A program made the position numbers and the translations under genes. Shown piece by piece: positions 31,226-40,227 of a stretch of DNA of 64,000 nt (its first letter is position 1; each line of letters starts with the position of its first letter). The DNA lies in the NCBI RefSeq assembly GCF_900103005.1, contig NZ_FMWL01000013.1, positions 31,805 through 95,804 on the forward strand, in the 5' to 3' direction. A model generated the notes under the pieces. It was not told the origin of the DNA, ran no database searches, and saw only the letters and a list, made by a program, of their open reading frames with translations. This stretch comes from Acidaminobacter hydrogenoformans DSM 2784 (lineage in GTDB: Bacteria; Bacillota; Clostridia; Peptostreptococcales; Acidaminobacteraceae).

Positions 31226-32320
31226 CTATGACTTTTCAACCTGGACAATTCTATAACCTGCCGCTTTGATCAGGCGGTTCATAATTGCTTTGCCGAGGCC
31301 GCTGTCCTCAATGGTTTCAGACAAAACGACATCCACGGCTCTCTCGTCAAATGTCCTGAGCGTCCTGAAGAGATTTTGGGCCACCTGTTCCGGCTGGAAA
31401 CAGCTGCCCAGAGAAATCACTTCCCCACAGTCTGAATAGGCCTGCGCGCGTTCGTCAAAGGTCATGACCCCGACCCGCTTGCCTTCAAGGCTGAGCTGTT
31501 TTGCCCTCGCGCATATTTCAGCGAGCACAGCTTCAGGGTCACCCCGAAAAAGGATCACCTCAGCCTCTGGTGCATAGTGCGTATACTTCATTCCAGGCGA
31601 CCTCGCCGCCTCGCCTTCGACAAGCTTTCTGTCAACAGCCTCATCATGTCTGCCTGTGCCCACCGCTGCCCGAATCATTTCAAGGGTAATCCCGCCAGGC
31701 CGCAAAACGACCGGCTCACTGCCAGTAACATCTACCACCGTCGATTCAAGACCAATGTCACTGAGCGCCCCGCATAAAATACACGCAACCCTGCCTGACA
31801 AGTCCCGGATGACGTCCTCGCACCGTGTGGGACTGGGCCGCCCTGAGAGATTGGCACTTGGTGCGGCTACAGGCACACCGCTGAGTCGAATTAAGCGTCT
31901 GGCCAAGGGATGGGCCGGCATGCGAACAGCGACTGTGTCCAGTCCCCCAGTGACTTCAGAGGGCACTTCTGGCTGCTTCTTCATCACAAGCGTCAGCGGT
32001 CCGGGCCAAAAGGCAGCCATCAGGGCCTCAGCCAGGGGCGTCACTTCACGCACCAGACCGTCCAGCGCTTCACGGTCAGCAATGTGCACGATCAAAGGAT
32101 TGTCCGCAGGTCTTCCCTTCGCTTTAAAGATTTTTCTTATGGCCATTGGTTTCAGCGCGTTTCCCCCGAGGCCATAGACTGTCTCCGTAGGGAAAGCTAC
32201 CGTTTCGCCTTCACGAAGCAAAGCCGCTGCGCGAAGGAGATCCTCCTCAGAAATGGCGGCAGTGTCCGCGCCGAGGATCAGCGTGTTGTGGGTCCCGTAA
32301 CCATCGGCAAAATCCTTCAC
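31226..32320 (-). CDS. sua5: Threonylcarbamoyl-AMP synthase (Sua5 type, two-domain)
   Basis: Makes threonylcarbamoyl-AMP for the t6A modification of ANN-decoding tRNAs. The N-terminal YrdC domain (FPTETVYGLGGNA, KAKGRPADNPLIVHI, PSANLSGRPSPT, STVVDVT) is followed by the linker SPGMKYTHYAPEAEV and a C-terminal Sua5 domain, 364 residues in all. The start is the GTG at 32320, which overlaps the mnmH stop in GTGA; the longer frame to 32350 has no ribosome site. Confidence 0.94.
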   Translation of the reverse strand: MKDFADGYGTHNTLILGADTAAISEEDLLRAAALLREGETVAFPTETVYGLGGNALKPMAIRKIFKAKGRPADNPLIVHIADREALDGLVREVTPLAEALMAAFWPGPLTLVMKKQPEVPSEVTGGLDTVAVRMPAHPLARRLIRLSGVPVAAPSANLSGRPSPTRCEDVIRDLSGRVACILCGALSDIGLESTVVDVTGSEPVVLRPGGITLEMIRAAVGTGRHDEAVDRKLVEGEAARSPGMKYTHYAPEAEVILFRGDPEAVLAEICARAKQLSLEGKRVGVMTFDERAQAYSDCGEVISLGSCFQPEQVAQNLFRTLRTFDERAVDVVLSETIEDSGLGKAIMNRLIKAAGYRIVQVEKS

Positions 32321-33357
32321 GCGTCCTTCACCACACTTTGCCTGTACCACGTCAGAATTTCCTGCGCGGCAGCCTCCACAGATTCAACCCAGACCTTCAA
32401 GTCATAGGTATATTGATTTGAGGTATATTCGTATTTTGGATCGTAATAGCGCTCCATCAGCACCTTGGCAACCGGACCGTAGTCATTCGCCTGAATCAGC
32501 GCGACAAATTCATCCACGGTTTCGTTGCCGAGATGCTTCCTGAAGTTGTCCATGATGGCGAGCAGTTCTTGCTTGGCGCCTTCCATGCGCGTGTATTCCC
32601 TGACGATTTCCTGCTCCCGGAACCACATAGGGGCGTCCACATAAATATGCAAGCCCTCCCGCATTCCGGCCAGCACCGTGTCGTCAATATTGACGCGGCC
32701 CAGGCGCTTGCTCTCCGCTTCAACAAAGAGGTTATTGCTCTTTGCATTCTTCAAAGCCCGGTAAAAGCGATCCTCGAAAGTTTTCTGCGAAGGCTGGGGC
32801 TCAAGGCCCACCCTTCCCAGCATGGAGCCCCGGTGATGGGCGAGGGCCTCAATGTCAATGACATCCAGGCCTTTTTCTTCCAGCGCGTTCAGAATCAGAG
32901 TCTTTCCAACACCGGTGTTGCCATGAAGCACAATGAATCGACGCGTCCCACTCAAGGTATGAAGGGCCTGAAGCATATGCTGCCTGTAGGCTTTGTAACC
33001 GCCTTCAATCACAAAGACCTCATGGCCAATGGCTCTCAGCAGACTGGCAAAGCTCTGGGAGCGCATGCCGCCCCTGGCACAGAACATGGCAATAGGACGG
33101 CCTGTCGCTTCTATGGACAGAAACCGCTCGTAGAGCTCAGGCAGCTGGGCGGACACCGCCTTTACGGCCCGGCGCTTCGCCTCAGTTACACTTTTCTTCT
33201 TATAAGCTGTGCCCACCTCAGCCCGCAGCTCATCTCCAAAAATGGGCAAATTAATCGCCTCGCCTATAGTGCCCTCCGCGTACTCTCCCGGAGACCTGAC
33301 ATCAATAAGCTGCCAATCCTCCTCTACCTGTGCGTAGGGGATCCACATCTCTCTCAT
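32317..33357 (-). CDS. mnmH: tRNA 2-selenouridine synthase
   Basis: Replaces the sulfur of 2-thiouridine at the tRNA wobble base with selenium, using selenophosphate. The 346-residue protein has an N-terminal rhodanese domain with catalytic Cys93 in FCARGGMRSQS and a C-terminal P-loop domain with GNTGVGKT (146-153). This domain pair is specific to MnmH/SelU. ATG 33357 follows AGGTGA. It overlaps sua5 by four bases, so the two tRNA modification enzymes are co-translated. selD is not in the window. Confidence 0.95.
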   Translation of the reverse strand: MREMWIPYAQVEEDWQLIDVRSPGEYAEGTIGEAINLPIFGDELRAEVGTAYKKKSVTEAKRRAVKAVSAQLPELYERFLSIEATGRPIAMFCARGGMRSQSFASLLRAIGHEVFVIEGGYKAYRQHMLQALHTLSGTRRFIVLHGNTGVGKTLILNALEEKGLDVIDIEALAHHRGSMLGRVGLEPQPSQKTFEDRFYRALKNAKSNNLFVEAESKRLGRVNIDDTVLAGMREGLHIYVDAPMWFREQEIVREYTRMEGAKQELLAIMDNFRKHLGNETVDEFVALIQANDYGPVAKVLMERYYDPKYEYTSNQYTYDLKVWVESVEAAAQEILTWYRQSVVKDA

Positions 33358-33450
33358 CTTCTTTCACCTGCTTTCCTGACCTGTCACAAAAATGCGACAG
33401 ACGGGTCGTGGCTTTGTCGATCGCCACCACCCGGCTGTCGCAGTTTAAGT

Positions 33451-34521
33451 TTATTCTTCCACAGTTTTCATGGCTTCCGCCTGATAGTGTGTAATCAGCG
33501 CGTCGACCATTTCGTCGATTTCTCCCGCCATATAGGCATCAATTTTATAGACCGTCATGCCTATGCGGTGGTCCGTAATACGGCCCTGAGGAAAATTGTA
33601 CGTCCTGATTTTGCCGCTGCGGTCTCCGGTGCCCACCTGGCTCTTGCGCTCCTCGGCAATTTCCGCGTTCTGCTTGGAAAGTTCAGATTCGTAAAGGCGG
33701 GCCTTCAAAATCTGAATGGCCTTTTCTTTATTCGAAAGCTGGGACTTGCCATCCTGGCAGGAGACCACCATGCCTGTTGGCAAATGTGTCACCCTGACTG
33801 CAGAGTCCGTCGTATTAACGCTCTGGCCGCCGTTTCCTGAGGAGCGGAAAACATCTATCCTCAGGTCGTTTGGATTGATGTCAATCTCTACGTCATCCAC
33901 TTCCGGAAGCACTGCCACCGTTGCCGTAGACGTATGAATTCTGCCCTGTGATTCCGTTGCCGGAACGCGCTGAACCCTGTGAACACCGCTTTCGTACTTC
34001 AGCTGGGAATAAGCGCCCTTGCCCTTGATCATGGCAGAGGCTTCGCGAATCCCGCCTACGCCGCTTTCAGAGGTATTCATCATTTCAACTTTCCAGCGCT
34101 TCTTTTCAGCGAAACGAATATAGAGCCTGAGCAGCTCTGCCGCGAACAAGCCCGCCTCGTCTCCACCGGCACCAGCCCGTACTTCCAAAATGACATTCTT
34201 GTCGTCATTGGGATCCTTTGGAATCAGAAGCCTTCGCAGCTCGACCTCGATCTCTTCGATCTTGATTTCAAGCTCTGAAAGCTCCATTTTGGCCAGTTCT
34301 CTCAAGTCCTCGTCATTTTCTTCCATCAGAATGGTCTTTGCTTCTGACATCCCGTTTTTGGCCGCTTTATATGCCCTATAGGTTTCAACGATAGGCGTAA
34401 TTTCCGCGTGCTCTTTCATATAGCGCTGCCAAAGCTTCTGGTCGTTTATGACCTCCGGGTCAGCGACTTTCGCGGACAAGTCTTCATATTTTTCTTCTAT
34501 AAATTCGAGTTTATCAAACAT
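33451..34521 (-). CDS. prfA: Peptide chain release factor 1
   Basis: Terminates translation at UAA and UAG. The 356-residue protein has the codon-reading PAT motif at 187-189 ([10 protein letters not shown]) and the GGQ motif at 231-233 ([16 protein letters not shown]). ATG 34521 reads [15 protein letters not shown]; a longer frame reaches back into prmC and is not used. It follows prmC, which methylates the Gln233 equivalent. Confidence 0.97.
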   Translation of the reverse strand: MFDKLEFIEEKYEDLSAKVADPEVINDQKLWQRYMKEHAEITPIVETYRAYKAAKNGMSEAKTILMEENDEDLRELAKMELSELEIKIEEIEVELRRLLIPKDPNDDKNVILEVRAGAGGDEAGLFAAELLRLYIRFAEKKRWKVEMMNTSESGVGGIREASAMIKGKGAYSQLKYESGVHRVQRVPATESQGRIHTSTATVAVLPEVDDVEIDINPNDLRIDVFRSSGNGGQSVNTTDSAVRVTHLPTGMVVSCQDGKSQLSNKEKAIQILKARLYESELSKQNAEIAEERKSQVGTGDRSGKIRTYNFPQGRITDHRIGMTVYKIDAYMAGEIDEMVDALITHYQAEAMKTVEE

Positions 34522-34561
34522 GTTTCCAAAACCCTCTCCCAAAGTTTCTAAGAACTTTGTT

Positions 34562-35440
34562 TCACTGTCTAAGCGCCGTAATGACGCGGTCATTTCCTTG
34601 TAAATCCCGTAAGCATTCTACCTTTTCCCAAGCCCCTGCGTCAAGCAAAAATTGTTTGACCGCCGCTGCCTGGTCATGTCCTATCTCCAAAATCAGCCTT
34701 CCCCCGGGGATCAGTGGCCTTATGGCCAGAACCGCCAGCCGCCTGTACGGTTCGAGTCCGTCAGGTCCGCCATCCAGGGCCAGCCGGGGCTCGTGAGCCT
34801 TAACCTCCACCTGGAGCGTCTCAATCACATCAGTGGGAATGTACGGCGGATTGGAAGCAATCATATCAAAAGACGCCGTTTCAGACCGCTCAAGAAACTC
34901 GAACATATCCGCTTCTACCAGTGCCACCTGTCGCGTCAGACCAAGCCGCATGACATTTTCCGCCGCGACACTCAGTGCCTCCGCAGAAAGGTCCACAGCG
35001 CAAACCATAGCCCTCGTCTCATAATGGGCAATGGACAGCGCTATAGCGCCGCTGCCCGTCCCGAGGTCCGCCACTTTAAAGATTTTTGCCGATGGTCGCT
35101 TCAACCCAGCATCTTTCAGTTCCGCCAGTGCCGTTTCAACCAGCAGCTCCGTATCACTCCGGGGAATCAGCACCCCTGGTTCAACCACAAAATCGAGCCC
35201 CATAAAGCCCGCATGGCCAAGGAGATACTGTAGCGGTTCACCTGCTCCGCGACGTGACGTCAATTGCTCAAGCTCTTTCTCCTTGTCAGGGTCCAGAACT
35301 GTCTCCCCATCCATGAAGAGCTTCAGTCGATCCCAGCCCAGCAGATGACAGAGCAGCGCCTCCGCTTCCCAGTGCGCATTGTCCGTGACAGATGACAACT
35401 GCTTTTTCACGTTTTCAAGGGTACTACGAACTGATGGCAT
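34562..35440 (-). CDS. prmC: Release factor glutamine methyltransferase
   Basis: Methylates the glutamine of the GGQ motif in release factors using SAM. The SAM-binding loop is DLGTGSG (125-131) and the catalytic NPPY is 197-200. It is 292 residues from ATG 35440. A TTG six codons earlier (35458) is also possible but has no ribosome site. The start overlaps the end of the DUF1385 gene, and prfA follows, the standard order. Confidence 0.95.
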   Translation of the reverse strand: MPSVRSTLENVKKQLSSVTDNAHWEAEALLCHLLGWDRLKLFMDGETVLDPDKEKELEQLTSRRGAGEPLQYLLGHAGFMGLDFVVEPGVLIPRSDTELLVETALAELKDAGLKRPSAKIFKVADLGTGSGAIALSIAHYETRAMVCAVDLSAEALSVAAENVMRLGLTRQVALVEADMFEFLERSETASFDMIASNPPYIPTDVIETLQVEVKAHEPRLALDGGPDGLEPYRRLAVLAIRPLIPGGRLILEIGHDQAAAVKQFLLDAGAWEKVECLRDLQGNDRVITALRQ

Positions 35441-36365
35441 TCGCCTCTGCCCCTTCAATTTCGAGCACTTTGTTCAGTGCCGCTATTGCCACCTCGAGCT
35501 GACGGTCATCCGGTTCCTTTGTGGTAAGCTTCTGCATCATCAGACCCGGGTAGCTGATCGCCCTGACCAAAATGCTGTCACTCTTGCCAGCCCACTTGAT
35601 GATTTCATAAGAAATTCCAGCGATCACAGGCAGCAGAATCACTTTAAGGGCTATGCGCATAACGAGGTTCGACCAGCTGATGAAAGAAAACACAACTATG
35701 CTCACGACGAGCACAATCAGCAGAAAGCTGGTGCCACAGCGGGGATGCAGCGTCGTAAACATTCTGGCGTGTTCCACATCCACTGGCTGCCCGCTTTCCA
35801 GGCAGCTGATCGATTTATGCTCCGCGCCATGATACTGAAACACCCGCTTGATGTCCCGCATTTGTGAAATGAGTGCCAGATAGGCAATGAATACCCCAAT
35901 TTTGATAAGGCCCTCTGCAACGGTCATGACCATGGTACTTTCGAGAATGCCGCCCAAAAATCTGGCAGTCAGTGTAGGCAGCGCACCAAACAGTACAAAA
36001 GCCATGACAAAAGCGAACAGCATTGAAATCGCTACAATGATGTTATCTGCTTTATCTCCGAATTTATCCATAATCCAGCGGTCAAATTTACTTGGCTCAT
36101 AGGTCTCGTCCGCTTCTGAAAAAACCTCAGCGGAATATGTCAATGCGCGAACGCCGACAATCATAGAAGAGATCAGGCCAAAAAAACCTCTTAAGACTGG
36201 TATTTTTCCAATTTTTTGCATCCAAGGTCTGGATTTCAAAGCTTCGACTTTGATGTCGATCTCGCCGTCCGGTTTTCGAACAGCTATGGCAATTGTCTTG
36301 CGGCCTCTCATCATGACGCCTTCAATTAAGGCTTGACCGCCAATTGCCGTATAATTCTTTTTCAT
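35424..36365 (-). CDS. DUF1385 family membrane protein (YqhQ-like)
   Basis: Membrane protein of unknown function, 313 residues, typical DUF1385: N-terminal IGGQALIEGVMMRG, conserved YHGAEHKSISCLE and HPRCGTSFLL, and four or five membrane helices in the second half. ATG 36365 has GAGG upstream. It sits between tdk and prmC, as in many Clostridia, overlapping prmC by 17 bases. The biochemical role is not known. Confidence 0.92.
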   Translation of the reverse strand: MKKNYTAIGGQALIEGVMMRGRKTIAIAVRKPDGEIDIKVEALKSRPWMQKIGKIPVLRGFFGLISSMIVGVRALTYSAEVFSEADETYEPSKFDRWIMDKFGDKADNIIVAISMLFAFVMAFVLFGALPTLTARFLGGILESTMVMTVAEGLIKIGVFIAYLALISQMRDIKRVFQYHGAEHKSISCLESGQPVDVEHARMFTTLHPRCGTSFLLIVLVVSIVVFSFISWSNLVMRIALKVILLPVIAGISYEIIKWAGKSDSILVRAISYPGLMMQKLTTKEPDDRQLEVAIAALNKVLEIEGAEANAISS

Positions 36366-36377
36366 AGGTTTTACGCC

Positions 36378-36980
36378 TCACTTTTTCTGATGCTCATAGG
36401 CATCCCGGAGCTCAAAGTAACATTTGGGGCACAGTGACTGATACTCAACTTGATCCAATCCATCTATAGCGACCTGTTCCCCTTCAAAGACAAACACACC
36501 GTTGATTTTTCTTCCATTTAATAGCGCCTTCTTGCCGCAAGTGCAGATGGTCTTCAGCTCCTCAATGCTGTGAGCAAGGAGAAGCAGCCGCTCGCTGCCC
36601 TCAAACCCGTTCATTCTGAAGTCGGTTCTGAGGCCGTAGCAAATCACTGGAATCCCGCTTTTGACTGCAATTTCGAAAAGGTCATCTATTTGATTCGTTT
36701 TAAAAAACTGAACCTCATCCGCCAGGATACAGTCAACGCTTCCGTTTTGGTCCATCCAGCCTTTGACTTCACCCTTGACGTTAGCTTCAGGCGGAAGCCA
36801 CAAGTCGACTCGTCTCGCGAATCCAAGCCTCGAGACAACCGTATCCGCGCCCTTTAAGTCTGTCTTTGGCTTCAAAATCATGACGCTCATGCCGCGCTCT
36901 TCGTAATTGTAAGCCACTTGAAGCAAGTTGGTGGACTTGCCGCAATTCATGGCGCCATATCTGAAATAGAGTTTGCTCAT
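36378..36980 (-). CDS. tdk: Thymidine kinase
   Basis: Salvages thymidine to dTMP with ATP, type II family, 200 residues. The P-loop GAMNCGKS is at 9-16, the Walker B-type segment is CILADEVQFF, and C-terminal zinc cysteines appear (CTCGK, CPKCYF). It is the second gene after rpmE and is followed by the DUF1385 gene after 12 bases. Confidence 0.95.
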   Translation of the reverse strand: MSKLYFRYGAMNCGKSTNLLQVAYNYEERGMSVMILKPKTDLKGADTVVSRLGFARRVDLWLPPEANVKGEVKGWMDQNGSVDCILADEVQFFKTNQIDDLFEIAVKSGIPVICYGLRTDFRMNGFEGSERLLLLAHSIEELKTICTCGKKALLNGRKINGVFVFEGEQVAIDGLDQVEYQSLCPKCYFELRDAYEHQKK

Positions 36981-37002
36981 ACCCTCTCAGAAACCTCCCG
37001 GA

Positions 37003-37036
37003 TAGTAAAACAGGTTAGAGATTCGCATCTCTAACC
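37003..37036 (-). terminator. Hairpin between rpmE and tdk, probable partial terminator
   Basis: Minus strand perfect 10-bp stem GGTTAGAGAT / ATCTCTAACC with a 4-base loop, followed by TGTTTTACT. It lies 18 bases after rpmE and would lower transcription into tdk. Confidence 0.7.
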
Positions 37037-37053
37037 CAATTACTGAAGTGATT

Positions 37054-37251
37054 CTATAAGCCGTATTTCTGCTTGAATTTGTCTGCTCTACCGCCGCGCT
37101 CAACTTGCTTCGCTGTTCCGGTATAGTAAGGATGACACTCTGAACAAACCTCGACGTGAATGCTTTTGTTTGTCGATTTTGTTTTGAAAGTGTTCCCGCA
37201 TGCGCACTTCACTTCTACTTCATTGTAGTTGGGATGAATGCCCTCTTTCAT
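37054..37251 (-). CDS. rpmE: 50S ribosomal protein L31
   Basis: Ribosomal protein of 65 residues, zinc-ribbon form: Cys16 and Cys18 (VKCACGN) and Cys36 and Cys39 (VCSECHPYY) should bind zinc. GAGGTGA precedes ATG 37251. It is driven by two tandem promoters, fitting high expression. Confidence 0.97.
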   Translation of the reverse strand: MKEGIHPNYNEVEVKCACGNTFKTKSTNKSIHVEVCSECHPYYTGTAKQVERGGRADKFKQKYGL

Positions 37252-37293
37252 TTACGTTCACCTCTTTCCGATTAACACTGATATCACTCATAA

Positions 37294-37322
37294 ATAATAT
37301 GAGATTGGTCGCGTTCTGTCAA
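37294..37322 (-). promoter_or_regulatory. Promoter P1 of rpmE
   Basis: Minus strand perfect TTGACA, 17-base spacer, TATTAT, about 45 bases before the rpmE start. Confidence 0.8.
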
Positions 37323-37330
37323 GCCATTAA

Positions 37331-37359
37331 ATTATAGCACAGGTGTTTTTCTGATGCAA
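37331..37359 (-). promoter_or_regulatory. Promoter P2 of rpmE
   Basis: Minus strand TTGCAT, 17-base spacer, perfect TATAAT, just upstream of P1. The two form a tandem promoter. The rest of the divergent gap up to 37523 shows nothing strong on the plus strand. Confidence 0.65.
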
Positions 37360-37523
37360 GCCTTCAATTTCCGCGCTCATTTTCCGGACTAAAAACTCGG
37401 TCCAACAGGCGAATTTCTTTACAGGCGTCTGACGCGCCAGGCACTTCCGGTTTTTTCGTTCTCGTGGTATAGTTATCCTGTATTTGAAATTGGCATATTG
37501 AAACTAACTATTACCGCTGGGAG

Positions 37524-39326
37524 GTGTCTGCGATTCGACCTGAAACTTATCAAGTTTTCTTTAAAAAAACCTTATGCGCGCTTCTGATGTCATTATTTGT
37601 ACTATTGCCCCTGATGGGCGCAGCAGACCACTCTTCCTTTGGTACCAACACTATGCGGGAGATCTCCATCTATCTGAACGACCGTAAGCTGGATTTGAAA
37701 ACCATGCCCATCGTTCGTAGCGGTGTCGTCTACGTTCCCATGATTGAACTCGCTGCAGAGCTAAGGTTTTATTATCAGAGATTCAACGGCGAAGCTGCGG
37801 TCCTCTATAAGAACAACCTTTTTGTAAAAGTGCTGAAAGACAGTGATACCGCTTATGTCAATGGTGCTGAAGTGCCGCTTGCGGGACCTGTCTTCGAGGA
37901 GGAAAACCGGCTGTATCTGCCCATCAGCCTGATCGCCTCCGCTTTGGATTTTGAAAGGCGCTGGGATCCGGCGACAGGAGATTTCAGAATGGTCTCAGGG
38001 GACGCCGGCTATAAATTCGCTTTTTTCAAAGACTCCTTCTATAAGAAGATCTTTGTAGATGCTTACGGCGTCAACATTTCTGTTCCGATACATTGGGACA
38101 AGATAAACTCAGAGCGGCAAAGCTACGGCTTCATAGACAGCTTTGAGCAGTTCAGCGTCGAAGTCGTTGCCGAGCGGCAAGCCCCTGGCGTGACCCTGGA
38201 AGACTGGCAGGCATTGAGATTTGAATCGGTCCAGAAAGCCGGAACAGTGCTGATTGGAGAGATTGGCGTCGACACCATGACCTCGACGAGAATTGATTCC
38301 CATTCCCTGGAATACAGTGTTCGTCAAGGGCCGGAGACTTTGCAGCATATAGACTACCTGTTTTTACAGGGGAATATTGGTTACAGCCTTCTATTTTCTT
38401 ATAACAGCTATATTGACCCGGCTTACGCGAAAAACATTATCAAAAATGTCGCAGAAAGCTTTCAAGTCGACATGCTGACTATCAGGGAATCAGAAGAGCA
38501 CTATGTGGAATACAGAAATTTTTTTGAGTATGGCATCACCCTCGAGCACGAGCTGTATTCGAACCAGCTCGCGTTCAACACCCAGCGCTTCGAAGGCACT
38601 TTAGCTAACCCGGATGGGGTCACGCAGTTTCTGATTACGGTTTCCAAAGGAACTGACCGCCTTGAATTTATCGTCCCAGTGAAAGACGGCAAATTCAGCA
38701 CTAGAATTTACCTTCCTTTTGGGCTTGGAAAACACAACATCCTCATAGAAACGCTGGATAAGAATGGTTTTATTTTTGAAGCCAAGCGGGATTTGAACTT
38801 TGAGCCCCGCATCAACTATCACCGTGATAATGTCATGCAGTTCAGCCTGATCAACACCAGCGGCGACAAAATACGTTACCTCGTACCCACCGCCAGGATC
38901 CCTGCGGACCACGAGCAGATCACAAGCGTATCCAATCTCCTGACTTATAAAGAACTCACACAGTACGGGAAAGCGCGGGCGCTCTATCTTTGGATCATGG
39001 AAAATATTGAACTGGATGGCGCCATGGCACCTTTCAGCAGAAACGCGCTCGAAGTCTTTGAGCAGGAGATTGGCACAGAGGAGGAAATTGGACTGCTTTA
39101 CGCCTCGTTTTTAAGAGCGATTGGCATTCCAGCAAAAATAACGACTGGTGAAGGCGCAGCTCAACAACACCTCTGGGTGGAGGTTTTTATCAACGGCGAG
39201 TGGCGTGTCATGGACATTGGCCATGAATTCAGTACACCTTCCCAAGGGCTGCCACTGAAATATTTCTGGCTCGACCGGGAGACCTTTTACGCAGATTATG
39301 AAAACATCAAATCTCTGAATGAGTAA
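37524..39326 (+). CDS. Exported transglutaminase-fold protein with copper-amine-oxidase-like N-terminal domain, catalytic Cys missing
   Basis: Secreted or membrane-anchored 600-residue protein. A hydrophobic N-terminal signal (FKKTLCALLMSLFVLLPLMG, residues 13-32) precedes a Cu-amine-oxidase N-terminal-like domain (about 45-155, VYVPMIELAAEL, RLYLPISLIASAL). A central beta-rich region follows, then a transglutaminase-like fold (about 480-590). In that fold His549 and Asp564 are kept but the nucleophile position, by spacing from LRAIGIPAK, is Glu519, so it is probably not a protease or transglutaminase. The GTG start overlaps GGGAGG; an ATT four codons in has better spacing. Function unknown; an envelope binding role is possible (inference). 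Confidence 0.78.
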   Translation: MSAIRPETYQVFFKKTLCALLMSLFVLLPLMGAADHSSFGTNTMREISIYLNDRKLDLKTMPIVRSGVVYVPMIELAAELRFYYQRFNGEAAVLYKNNLFVKVLKDSDTAYVNGAEVPLAGPVFEEENRLYLPISLIASALDFERRWDPATGDFRMVSGDAGYKFAFFKDSFYKKIFVDAYGVNISVPIHWDKINSERQSYGFIDSFEQFSVEVVAERQAPGVTLEDWQALRFESVQKAGTVLIGEIGVDTMTSTRIDSHSLEYSVRQGPETLQHIDYLFLQGNIGYSLLFSYNSYIDPAYAKNIIKNVAESFQVDMLTIRESEEHYVEYRNFFEYGITLEHELYSNQLAFNTQRFEGTLANPDGVTQFLITVSKGTDRLEFIVPVKDGKFSTRIYLPFGLGKHNILIETLDKNGFIFEAKRDLNFEPRINYHRDNVMQFSLINTSGDKIRYLVPTARIPADHEQITSVSNLLTYKELTQYGKARALYLWIMENIELDGAMAPFSRNALEVFEQEIGTEEEIGLLYASFLRAIGIPAKITTGEGAAQQHLWVEVFINGEWRVMDIGHEFSTPSQGLPLKYFWLDRETFYADYENIKSLNE

Positions 39327-39335
39327 AGCAGCTGA

Positions 39336-40091
39336 CTATACAGGCCATTCCAGCAAGGCGGCATTCGCCTTAAGCCACTTCTGGGCTTCACGATAGTCCG
39401 GCAGCGCGCGCTCAACTACAGCGTAAAAGGCTTTCGAATGGTTGAGGTGGGCTAAGTGGGCCAGCTCGTGGACGACAATATAATCCGCGACGAATTGCGG
39501 CGCTAAAAGAACTCTCCAGCAAAAATTGAGATTCCCCCTGCTGCTGCAGCTGCCATATCTAGTTTTCGCGCGGCTGATTTTGACCGCCTTTGGCGTAAGG
39601 GCCATTCGCTGACCGTAATATTCAACACGGCTTGAGAACCAGAGCTTCGCATAGGCCATGAGCACTCCCTCCACAGCCAGGGCAGCCTGCTCCGCATAAG
39701 TTAAAGATGGCACCTTAACAGGTTTTGCGCCTGATAGAAGCCGGATTTCTCCGCGGGCCCCATCAAGGCTTGCCTTAATCTCATAGCCCTGCTTGACTGC
39801 GTCAACGACAATTCTAAAGGGTTTCTCCGCAATGGTGATTATTTCACCTTCCTTGAAGCAGTATCTTCGCACTTGTGCTTCGTAAGCCGCCAAGCGGTCC
39901 AAATAGTGTCCAATTTCCGCTCTGCGACGCTCAAGAAAGTTCTCAAGCAGCCTTATGTCCGCTTTCTGAGGCAGCACCGCAACTATGACGCCCGGAGGGC
40001 GGACTTTTAAACGAAGATCTTTTCGCCGTTCTCGGCGGACAGCGACTTCATAGGGGTGTCCCCCATGAATAAAGTGGATTGGAGTGGCCAT
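39336..40091 (-). CDS. YgjP/DUF45-type zinc metallopeptidase
   Basis: M48-like metallopeptidase of the YgjP family, 251 residues. The zinc motif HELAHLAHLNH (HExxH plus a third His) and the preceding SRAKTRYGSCSSRGNLNFCWRV stretch (broken here only by name) are characteristic. It lacks signal or membrane segments. ATG 40091 follows GAGG by ten bases; the open frame runs further to 40388 through the kce terminator and is not real. Bacterial substrates are not established. It converges on the 37524-39326 gene with only nine bases between stops. Confidence 0.9.
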   Translation of the reverse strand: MATPIHFIHGGHPYEVAVRRERRKDLRLKVRPPGVIVAVLPQKADIRLLENFLERRRAEIGHYLDRLAAYEAQVRRYCFKEGEIITIAEKPFRIVVDAVKQGYEIKASLDGARGEIRLLSGAKPVKVPSLTYAEQAALAVEGVLMAYAKLWFSSRVEYYGQRMALTPKAVKISRAKTRYGSCSSRGNLNFCWRVLLAPQFVADYIVVHELAHLAHLNHSKAFYAVVERALPDYREAQKWLKANAALLEWPV

Positions 40092-40175
40092 TTGGAAAAT
40101 ACCTCGTTTCTTATTAACTATTGAACCAGGTGTCTGCTCAAACCTTAATAGGCTTCCGTTCATAGCTGACACACT

Positions 40176-40215
40176 TAAAAAGCAGCCCGTCATCCATTGC
40201 CGGGCTGCTTTTTTC
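40176..40215 (-). terminator. Rho-independent terminator of kal-kce
   Basis: Stem AAAGCAGCCCG / CGGGCTGCTTT with an 11-base loop and T-runs on both sides, so it works on the minus strand 12 bases after kce. Confidence 0.92.
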
Positions 40216-40227
40216 GTCACTGTCCTA

